Below, piece by piece: positions 1-4,847 of a DNA stretch of 8,021 bases. Below the pieces are notes generated by a model that worked only from the letters and a program-made list of their open reading frames with translations, searched no databases and was not told where the DNA came from. A program made the position numbers and the translations under genes. The DNA is from CAYXWM01 sp964392115. Lineage in GTDB: Bacteria; Bacillota; Clostridia; Lachnospirales; WRBF01. The stretch covers positions 1 to 8,021 of the forward strand of contig CAYMOU010000096.1 of assembly GCA_964392115.1 (NCBI GenBank). The letters run 5' to 3'. Positions within the stretch are counted from its first letter, which is position 1. The number at the start of each line of letters is the position of its first letter.

Positions 1-997
1 GATTGCGACATTCCCATCTCCATAAATCTTCCATCATTTTTTTGATTCCGTATTGAGCCTTAAAGCCCAGTTCTTGCTCTGCCTTGGTAGGGTCGGCGTA
101 ACAGACGGCTACGTCACCCTTGCGTCGTGGAGCAATGCGATAATTAACCTTTTTGCCGGTGACTTCTTCAAAGGTTTTTACTATTTCCAAAACCGAATAG
201 CCTTGACCTGTTCCCAGATTGTAAATATGAACGCCGGGTTTGTTTGCCTTGTGTTCCAGAGCGTTTATGTGCCCACGGCTTAAATCCACAACGTGTATAT
301 AATCACGCACGCCGGTTCCGTCGGGAGTATTATAGTCGTCACCGTAAACATTTAAACATTCCAATTCTCCGGAGGCCACTCTTGTAATATATGGCAGCAG
401 GTTGTTGGGTATGCCTACCGGTCTTTCGCCGATTTTTCCGCTTTCGTTGGCACCTATGGGGTTGAAGTATCTTAAAATTGTCATTGAAAAGGAATTGTTG
501 GCAATATACAAGTCATTTAAGATATTTTCTATCATCAGCTTTGTGGAGCCATAGGGGTTAGTGGTGGAAAGCGGGCTGTCCTCGGTTATGGGCACGGTTT
601 TGGGGTCGCCGTAGACCGTGGCAGACGAGGAAAATACCATATTGTAAACCTTGTATTCGCTCATAAGTTGCAATAAATTCAGTGTGCCGGTTATGTTGTT
701 GTGATAGTACATTAAGGGCTTTTCAACGGATTCACCCACGGCTTTTTTTCCGGCAAAGTGTATAACGCTTTCGAATTTGTTTTGCTCGAAAACTTCCTTG
801 CAAGCCTCATAATCCAGCAAATCGCATTTATAAAAGCCAAAGTCCTTACCGGTAATAGCCCTTATACTATCCAAAACGTCCGGCTCGGCGTTGGACATAT
901 CGTCCAAAATAACTACCTCATAGCCTTTGTCCAATAATTCCACACAGGTATGGCTGCCTATAAAGCCGGCACCGCCTGTAACCAAAACTTTGCTCAT
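1..997 (-). CDS. galE: UDP-glucose 4-epimerase GalE, 3' end cut by window edge
   Basis: Interconverts UDP-glucose and UDP-galactose in the cytoplasm using bound NAD (Leloir pathway, supply of galactose for surface polysaccharides). Reading from the ATG at 997 gives 332 codons without a stop up to position 2. The N-terminal Rossmann motif GGAGFIGSH covers residues 8-16. The SSSATVYG segment is at 123-130, and the SDR catalytic pair is Tyr149 and Lys153 in NPYGSTK, exactly the E. coli GalE numbering. The end reads DLWRWECRN, so only about five or six residues should be missing compared with the roughly 338 residues of the family. Residue 299, the position of E. coli Tyr299 that gates substrate size, is Cys, as in the human enzyme; this suggests, by inference, activity on UDP-GlcNAc as well. 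The start is supported by a GAGGTG ribosome site at 1003-1008, 5 nt before the ATG. It follows rpe by 14 nt, so the two are probably co-transcribed. Confidence 0.96.
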   Translation of the reverse strand, partial: MSKVLVTGGAGFIGSHTCVELLDKGYEVVILDDMSNAEPDVLDSIRAITGKDFGFYKCDLLDYEACKEVFEQNKFESVIHFAGKKAVGESVEKPLMYYHNNITGTLNLLQLMSEYKVYNMVFSSSATVYGDPKTVPITEDSPLSTTNPYGSTKLMIENILNDLYIANNSFSMTILRYFNPIGANESGKIGERPVGIPNNLLPYITRVASGELECLNVYGDDYNTPDGTGVRDYIHVVDLSRGHINALEHKANKPGVHIYNLGTGQGYSVLEIVKTFEEVTGKKVNYRIAPRRKGDVAVCYADPTKAEQELGFKAQYGIKKMMEDLWRWECRN

Positions 998-1011
998 TTC
1001 AGCACCTCATT

Positions 1012-1665
1012 TCAGTTATTTCTGAGATCTTCTATAGCCTTTTCCATATTTTCTGCGGATAAAACAGCCGAGCCTGCAACTATTACGTTTACGCCGGCCG
1101 CCTTTATTTCGGCACAATTTTGCGTGTTAATTCCGCCGTCCGCTTCCAATTCGGTTGAAAGCCCTCTTTCGTTTATCTTACGGGCCGTTACCCTTATTTT
1201 ATCCAAACATTCTTTTATAAAACTTTGACCGCCAAAGCCCGGATTTACGGTCATTATCAATACCAAATCCAAATCATTCAAAATATAATCCAGCACGTCC
1301 GGGTGTGTGGCCGGGTTTAAGGCAACGCCGGCTTTTTTACCGGTTTCTTTTATGCTGTACACCAAACGGTGCAGATGAACGGCATCTTTACATTCCGCAT
1401 GAACGGTTATTATGTCCGCTCCTGCATCTGCAAAGGCTTTTATGTGCCTTTGAGGCTCTACAGTCATTAAATGCACGTCCAGAGGCTTTTTGGTTACTCT
1501 GCGTATAGCCTCTACCATAGGCGGCCCAAAGGTCATGTTGGGTACAAAAATATTGTCCATTACGTCCAGGTGGATGTAGTCCGCCCCGGCCTTGTCAAGT
1601 TGTTTGATTGTTTCGCCCATATTGGCGAAATCTGCTGTTAATATAGAAGGAGCAATTTTTATCAT
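1012..1665 (-). CDS. rpe: ribulose-phosphate 3-epimerase
   Basis: Interconverts ribulose-5-phosphate and xylulose-5-phosphate in the pentose phosphate pathway; cytoplasmic (beta/alpha)8 barrel. The 217-residue length is normal for the family. Visible signatures are APSILTADF (5-13) with Ser7, metal and catalytic residues His32, Asp34 and His65 (in IHLDVMD and DVHLM), the loop MTVNPGFGGQSFI (138-150), the second catalytic aspartate Asp176 in ADGGIN, and the phosphate-binding VAGSAV (196-201). One departure: the usual MDG-x-FVPN is MDNIFVPN here, with Asn for Gly at residue 37, a site next to the active centre. The ATG at 1665 has only a weak ribosome site (GGTGAT at 1672-1677). galE follows 14 nt downstream, and tyrS is divergent. 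Rpe often sits beside rsgA/prkC in Firmicutes; here it is paired with galE instead. Identification is secure. Confidence 0.96.
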   Translation of the reverse strand: MIKIAPSILTADFANMGETIKQLDKAGADYIHLDVMDNIFVPNMTFGPPMVEAIRRVTKKPLDVHLMTVEPQRHIKAFADAGADIITVHAECKDAVHLHRLVYSIKETGKKAGVALNPATHPDVLDYILNDLDLVLIMTVNPGFGGQSFIKECLDKIRVTARKINERGLSTELEADGGINTQNCAEIKAAGVNVIVAGSAVLSAENMEKAIEDLRNN

Positions 1666-1683
1666 GTTATAATCACCGGTTAT

Positions 1684-1712
1684 AGTATCACATATTTTTT
1701 TGGGGATTGCAA
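1684..1712 (-). promoter_or_regulatory. possible promoter for rpe-galE
   Basis: On the minus strand, TTGCAA (1707-1712) lies 17 bp from GATACT (1684-1689), and the -10 is preceded by TG in the extended -10 position (TGtGATACT). Both hexamers match consensus at 4 of 6. Transcription would start near 1677, leaving a leader of only about 12 nt before the rpe ATG and part of the weak ribosome site at the very 5' end. It is the best candidate in the interval but not strong. Confidence 0.35.
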
Positions 1713-1806
1713 GGAAAAAACCTTGATGTTGTTATATAGTCCTCGGAACAGTAGTTCTTGGGCCGATTGCCTTTGCCGTTTCCTATCCTACGAATCCGCC
1801 GGTTTG
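1707..1806. other. GC-richer intergenic block of unknown nature (possible dispersed repeat or RNA)
   Basis: Between the divergent promoters lies a stretch clearly richer in GC than the AT-rich DNA on either side. It begins with the short inverted repeat CAAGG-A6-CCTTG (1710-1725). On the plus strand it can form a CTCGGAAC/GTTCTTGGG hairpin around 1742-1762. It reads open on both strands over most of its length, including a 27-codon plus-strand frame from the ATG at 1726. That frame has only a weak AAGGA 10 nt upstream and I do not recognise the peptide. The minus-strand word ATTCGTAG (1788-1795) and the TTTTCCTTG end recur in the block at 7986-8021. I see no T-box or other known riboswitch in it. 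Confidence 0.3.
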
Positions 1807-1819
1807 TGAATTTCTTTAA

Positions 1820-1848
1820 TTGACAATACTTATGGTTGCAGTTACAAT
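1820..1848 (+). promoter_or_regulatory. sigma-A-type promoter of tyrS
   Basis: A perfect -35 TTGACA (1820-1825) and TACAAT (1843-1848, 5 of 6) are separated by exactly 17 bp. The predicted start near 1855 gives a leader of about 59 nt before the tyrS ATG, too short for a T-box tRNA-sensing leader. No attenuator hairpin is seen between the start and the ribosome site AGGAGG (1903-1908). Confidence 0.75.
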
Positions 1849-1913
1849 TTATTAGAATTATTACATTATAAAACATTTTCGCCTATGGTGGATGGTATAC
1901 ACAGGAGGAACCC

Positions 1914-3143
1914 ATGAAATCAGCTTACGATATTTTAGAGGAACGTGGATTTATAGAGCAAACCACACATGAGAAAGAATTAAGAGAGCTTTTTGAGAAA
2001 GAGAAGGTTACTTTTTACGTTGGGTTTGACCCTACGGCGGACAGCTTGACCGTTGGTCATTTTGTGCCAATAATGGCTATGGCGCATTTACAAAGGGCCG
2101 GCCACAGACCCATAGCCGTAGTAGGCGGCGGAACGGTAATGGTCAGCGACCCTACGGGCAAAACAGAAATGCGTAAAATGCTGCAAAACGAAGAAATTCA
2201 TCGCAACGTAGCCGCCTTTAAGAACCAACTTTCCCGTTTTATAGATTTTGACGAAGGCAAGGCAGAAATGGTAAACAACGCAGATTGGTTGCTTAACCTG
2301 CAATATATACCCTTTATCAGAGAAATCGGCGTGCATTTCTCCGTTAACCGTATGTTAACCGCCGAAGCTTACCGTGCAAGAATGGAAAGAGGGCTTTCTT
2401 TCTTTGAATTTAACTACATGATAATGCAATCGTACGACTTTTTGGAGTTATACAGACGTTACGGTTGTAAACTGCAAATGGGTGGTAACGACCAATGGTC
2501 AAATATTCTGGGCGGTGTAGAACTTATACGCAGGGTTGAAAACGCAGATGCTTTCGGCATGACCTTTAAACTCTTGACCACCTCCGAAGGTAAAAAGATG
2601 GGCAAAACCGAAAAAGGTGCTGTTTGGTTAAACCCGGAAAAAACCACTCCCTACGAATTCTTCCAGTACTTCCGTAACGTAAACGACGACGACGTGCATA
2701 ACTGCCTCTGCCTGCTTACCTTCTTGGATATGGACGAAGTAAATCGCCTTACCGCCAACAAGGGACAAGAGCTTAACGTAGCAAAAGAACGCCTTGCCTT
2801 CGAAGTTACGAAAATCGTTCACGGCGAAGAACAGGCTCAACAGGCCTTAGATGCCGCAAAAGCTTTGTTCTCCGGAGCGGCATTGGGCGGTTCCGTACCT
2901 ACTACAGCCGTAGATAAAAGCGCCATCGAAGCCGGAATTGGTATTATAGAATTTTTGGAACTGGCTAAACTTATTCCCTCCAGAGGCGAAGGCAGACGTA
3001 TTATTACCCAAGGCGGCTTAAAGCTTAACAACGAAAAAATCGACAGCATAGAGTACACCGTCACCGCAAAAGACTTTGCCGAAGGCTCCGCCATGGTTCA
3101 AAAGGGCAAAAAGGTATTCCACAAATATACCATTGCAGAATAA
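1914..3143 (+). CDS. tyrS: tyrosyl-tRNA synthetase
   Basis: Class I aminoacyl-tRNA synthetase that charges tRNA-Tyr with tyrosine in the cytoplasm; the family acts as a homodimer. The 409-residue length is typical. The catalytic core shows YVGFDPTADSLTVGH (35-49), where TVGH is the HIGH-type signature. Tyrosine-pocket motifs are YDFLELY (174-180) and the GGNDQW segment after Gln188 (190-195). The KMSKS-type loop is KMGKT (228-232), followed by GAVWLNPEKT and PYEFFQY. Residues from about 344 to the end form the S4 RNA-binding domain (IPSRGEGRRIITQGG and following). The start is fixed by AGGAGG at 1903-1908, 5 nt upstream. It stands alone, divergent from rpe and 171 nt before the holin-like gene. 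Unlike many Firmicute tyrS genes it shows no T-box leader. No canonical terminator follows; a hairpin without a T-tract lies at 3182-3218. Confidence 0.97.
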   Translation: MKSAYDILEERGFIEQTTHEKELRELFEKEKVTFYVGFDPTADSLTVGHFVPIMAMAHLQRAGHRPIAVVGGGTVMVSDPTGKTEMRKMLQNEEIHRNVAAFKNQLSRFIDFDEGKAEMVNNADWLLNLQYIPFIREIGVHFSVNRMLTAEAYRARMERGLSFFEFNYMIMQSYDFLELYRRYGCKLQMGGNDQWSNILGGVELIRRVENADAFGMTFKLLTTSEGKKMGKTEKGAVWLNPEKTTPYEFFQYFRNVNDDDVHNCLCLLTFLDMDEVNRLTANKGQELNVAKERLAFEVTKIVHGEEQAQQALDAAKALFSGAALGGSVPTTAVDKSAIEAGIGIIEFLELAKLIPSRGEGRRIITQGGLKLNNEKIDSIEYTVTAKDFAEGSAMVQKGKKVFHKYTIAE

Positions 3144-3181
3144 AACCGAATTTTTACCGGCAAAGGCTTTTTAAAAGGGCT

Positions 3182-3218
3182 TTGAGGAAAACTTTTCTTC
3201 AGGAAAAGCTCTCCTCAA
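3182..3218. repeat. two-tier inverted repeat downstream of tyrS
   Basis: TTGAGGA (3182-3188) pairs with TCCTCAA (3212-3218). Inside, across a symmetric 3x3 internal loop, CTTTTC (3192-3197) pairs with GAAAAG (3203-3208) around a 5-nt loop. There is no T-tract after it on either strand, so it is a poor intrinsic terminator. It may still protect the tyrS 3' end or be an intergenic repeat: a related-looking word, GGAAAACTTTT, recurs just after sipL near 6437. Confidence 0.45.
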
Positions 3219-3252
3219 GATCCTGATTATTTAAAGCCTGTAACATAATTTT

Positions 3253-3310
3253 TCACCCCGAATACTATATCAATACCTGCTTTTTTCCATGGCGAACGTA
3301 TTTGGGGTGA
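3253..3310 (+). promoter_or_regulatory. 13-bp inverted repeat covering the ribosome site of the holin-like gene
   Basis: TCACCCCGAATAC (3253-3265) is complementary to GTATTTGGGGTGA (3298-3310) over 13 consecutive pairs with one G-U. The 3' arm contains GGGGTGA, the ribosome site of the gene starting at 3315. In RNA the stem would close a 32-nt loop (3266-3297, containing a T6 run) and hide the ribosome site. This is seen directly; that it controls translation is inference. As DNA it could also be a dyad operator, though the 32-bp spacing is long for that. Confidence 0.55.
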
Positions 3311-3314
3311 TATT

Positions 3315-3581
3315 ATGTTGCAATACCTCATCATAGTTTTAATTATTATTTTCATGGTGGAGATTTTTAAGCGGATACGCCTTATCAAGAGTTGGTTTGT
3401 TCCCTTGGTGGATATTATAATGGGCATAGTTTTTATGTTCGCCTATTATGATATGCGCCCGGAGGAAACCGCCTTGTATGGGGTAATAATGGGCCTGGCT
3501 GCCGCCGGAGCATTCGACCTGTTCCGCAGCGGTGTGAAAATCTACCGTCGCATGAAATGCAACCCTTGTAAAAATAATTAA
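3315..3581 (+). CDS. small holin-like membrane protein
   Basis: An 88-residue protein with three predicted membrane segments, at about residues 2-17, 27-45 and 52-69. A basic linker (KRIRLIK, 19-25) separates the first two, and the tail is basic and ends near a CxxC pair (Cys82, Cys85). Size, three-segment layout, and the pattern of basic residues before a second helix rich in I/V/M/F, followed by a small-residue helix (GLAAAGAFDLF, 60-70), resemble small phage holins of Firmicutes. I could not confirm a specific Pfam family. The ATG at 3315 follows GGGGTGA (3304-3310), which is buried in an inverted repeat. No endolysin, portal or other phage gene is nearby, and a strong terminator follows at 3616, so it is a single-gene unit. 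It could be a domesticated phage relic, a small unrelated membrane protein, or a toxin-like peptide. Confidence 0.6.
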   Translation: MLQYLIIVLIIIFMVEIFKRIRLIKSWFVPLVDIIMGIVFMFAYYDMRPEETALYGVIMGLAAAGAFDLFRSGVKIYRRMKCNPCKNN

Positions 3582-3615
3582 AACTTAGCAGTAACCCGTT
3601 CTCGAATACCGAATT

Positions 3616-3646
3616 AAGCCGCCTTTTTATACAAGGCGGCTTTATT
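3616..3646 (+). terminator. intrinsic terminator of the holin-like gene
   Basis: AAGCCGCCTT (3616-3625) pairs perfectly with AAGGCGGCTT (3633-3642) around a 7-nt loop and runs into TTTATTG. The GC-rich 10-bp stem makes it convincing. The A-rich left flank could let it work weakly on the minus strand too. Confidence 0.85.
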
Positions 3647-3835
3647 GTGGGCAAAAATATGTTTAAATATTCGGCAATCCTTCAAAAAATTGTCACATAC
3701 ATATCACATTGGACATTTATACTCTTAAATATGAAAGCGAGGTGTTAGCAGAAAAAATATAACCCCATATAAATATTTAACTTAACCAACCGTACATAAT
3801 CCGTTTTGCATACCCCACTCTGAAACTGTTTTTGA

Positions 3836-3848
3836 AAGGATGACTATT
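3836..3848 (+). promoter_or_regulatory. ribosome site that places the start at 3849
   Basis: AAGGA at 3836-3840 lies 8 nt before the ATG at 3849. The earlier in-frame ATG at 3840 overlaps this site and so has no usable spacing. Starting at 3849 also puts the basic MKFKKW directly at the head of the signal peptide. Confidence 0.8.
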
Positions 3849-4463
3849 ATGAAATTTAAAAAATGGCTCACCGGTTTTTGTGTTATGGCAGTTACTCTTA
3901 CTGCGGCTATGCCCGTAATGGCTGCCGAAACCAAAGCAAAAGAATTTGTTGCAACTGAAAAACCCGCAATGTTTTATACTGTCACACATGATTTTAACTT
4001 AAAAGATATGAACGTTATTGATATGAAAGCAAATGTATTTACCGAAGAACAAAAGGCTGAAATGGCAGCAAAATTCGCTAACCTAACAGCCGAGGAAAAA
4101 GCCGACATGGAAGCAAGACGTGTAGAAGCCGAAAAGGCTTTTGCAGAAGCAAAAGCTAAATGGAATGCTTTAACCGCTGCCCAAAAGGAAGCCGTTTACA
4201 AGCTTGAAGAGGAAAAAATTGACCTTGAAATCAAATCTTTGAAAACCATGTCCGAACTGGGCCTGACAGATAAAGCCCAAGCTGACAAAATGATTAAGTT
4301 GCTTACCGATAGCAAGGCTCTAATCCGCAACTCCGAATTTCTTCCTCTTATGATGCAACCCGGGGTGAAGGTTAAAGTTAAAATCGAAGACGGCGTTCCC
4401 GGTAAAACCGACACCTTATTTATTACCACCGAAACAGCCGCCGTTAAAACAACCGGTAATTAA
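3849..4463 (+). CDS. secreted coiled-coil protein, YckD/DUF2680-like
   Basis: A 204-residue exported protein of unknown function. Residues 1-25 form a clear Sec signal peptide: basic MKFKKW, a hydrophobic core, and a likely cut after VMA (residue 25) or the following Ala. The only cysteine (Cys11) is inside the signal and is not a lipobox. The mature part is highly charged, alanine- and lysine-rich, and helical from about 64 to 160. It carries recurring threonine-led motifs: FTEEQKAEM (64), LTAEEKADM (79), LTAAQKEAV (108) and LTDKAQADKM (139). The last motif, after LKTMSELG, resembles the G-(I/L)-T-x-x-QAD-x-M ending of DUF2680 proteins such as Bacillus YckD; that link is from memory of the family. 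The C-terminal 35 residues are beta-like and lysine/threonine rich. The upstream region (3647-3835) has a TATACT at 3718-3723 but no good -35. A strong terminator follows. Confidence 0.75.
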   Translation: MKFKKWLTGFCVMAVTLTAAMPVMAAETKAKEFVATEKPAMFYTVTHDFNLKDMNVIDMKANVFTEEQKAEMAAKFANLTAEEKADMEARRVEAEKAFAEAKAKWNALTAAQKEAVYKLEEEKIDLEIKSLKTMSELGLTDKAQADKMIKLLTDSKALIRNSEFLPLMMQPGVKVKVKIEDGVPGKTDTLFITTETAAVKTTGN

Positions 4464-4481
4464 TATTTTGTTTCATTCTGT

Positions 4482-4512
4482 AAAAGTGTTTCCTCACGGG
4501 AACGCTTTTTTT
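4482..4512 (+). terminator. intrinsic terminator
   Basis: AAAAGTGTTTCC (4482-4493) pairs with GGGAACGCTTTT (4498-4509) over 12 positions, two of them G-U, around a TCAC tetraloop. A run of seven T (4506-4512) follows. It ends transcription of the secreted coiled-coil gene 19 nt upstream. The T7 overlaps the last codons of the minus-strand remnant described at 4511-4627. Confidence 0.88.
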
Positions 4513-4627
4513 ATTTGCCGGTTTTTACTTCGATTTCAGAAACCTTAGCATAATCCGCAATTTTTTCTATATTATAGTCTATGGGTTGTTTAGATTTATT
4601 ACACACAGGTATAGGTAAAAACACGAA
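4511..4627 (-). pseudogene. possible remnant of a gene C-terminus
   Basis: On the minus strand a frame runs from an in-frame TAA (4628-4630) to a TAA at 4511-4513. The part from about 4600 down reads like real protein, with PIDYNIEKIADYAKVSE followed by IEVKTGK and the stop. It has a balanced mix of charged and hydrophobic residues, unlike translations of AT-rich noncoding DNA. There is no ATG; a GTG at 4622-4624 has no ribosome site. The frame opens next to the tandem repeat at 4626-4663, as if the rest of the gene had been lost there. I do not recognise the family. It could also be chance. Confidence 0.35.
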
Positions 4628-4663
4628 TTATACAAGTCTTGCATTAATTATAATTCTTGCATT
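4626..4663 (+). repeat. imperfect tandem direct repeat, two units
   Basis: AATTATACAAGTCTTGCATT (4626-4645) is followed immediately by AATTATAATTCTTGCATT (4646-4663). The units share the AATTATA start and the TCTTGCATT end, and differ by a 2-nt indel plus substitutions in the middle. It could be a duplicated binding site or a replication-slippage product. Confidence 0.7.
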
Positions 4664-4847
4664 TCTAAGTTAAACCCGGCATAGAATAGCTAGTAGGTTT
4701 ATTAATGTAAATTAAATAATTTGGATGATTTCATTTTATTTGTGGAAATTAATATAATTTTTTAGGAATTACAGCGTAAGAGTAAGTTTTTTTAATAATT
4801 AAGACTTATTCAAAAGTTCGAAGAAATTAAAGGGGGTAAAGAAACTT
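4664..4847 (+). promoter_or_regulatory. AT-rich upstream region of sipL with candidate promoter
   Basis: No gene is visible here. TATAAT at 4753-4758 is a perfect -10 for sigma-A, but its -35 (TTCATT at 4730-4735, 17-bp spacer) is poor. The same site can be read as a mother-cell sigma-E-type promoter, TCATTTT (4731-4737), 13 bp, AATATAAT (4751-4758), which would suit a spore coat gene. That reading is inference from approximate consensus matches. Further upstream, CATAGAATA (4680-4688) fits the sigma-K -10 pattern CATAnnnTA but has no AC-type -35. The ribosome site is AGGGGG (4831-4836), 11 nt before the ATG. Confidence 0.35.

Noticed and set aside
1666..1913. T-box leader for tyrS
   Set aside because: No GGTGG-ACCGCG word, no specifier stem and no terminator; GGTGG near 1887 is not followed by the conserved residues, and the strong promoter at 1820-1848 leaves too short a leader.
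3182..3218. Intrinsic terminator of tyrS
   Set aside because: Stable hairpin but no T-tract on either side; listed as an inverted repeat instead.
3289..3336. 15-codon frame from the ATG at 3289 overlapping the holin-like start, as a leader peptide
   Set aside because: No ribosome site before it and the codons show no regulatory pattern.
3315..3646. Prophage or lysis cassette
   Set aside because: Only one holin-like gene is present; no lysin, integrase, att repeats or structural genes occur in the window.
3840..3848. Start of the secreted protein at the ATG at 3840
   Set aside because: The ATG overlaps the only ribosome site; 3849 has correct spacing and a standard signal peptide.
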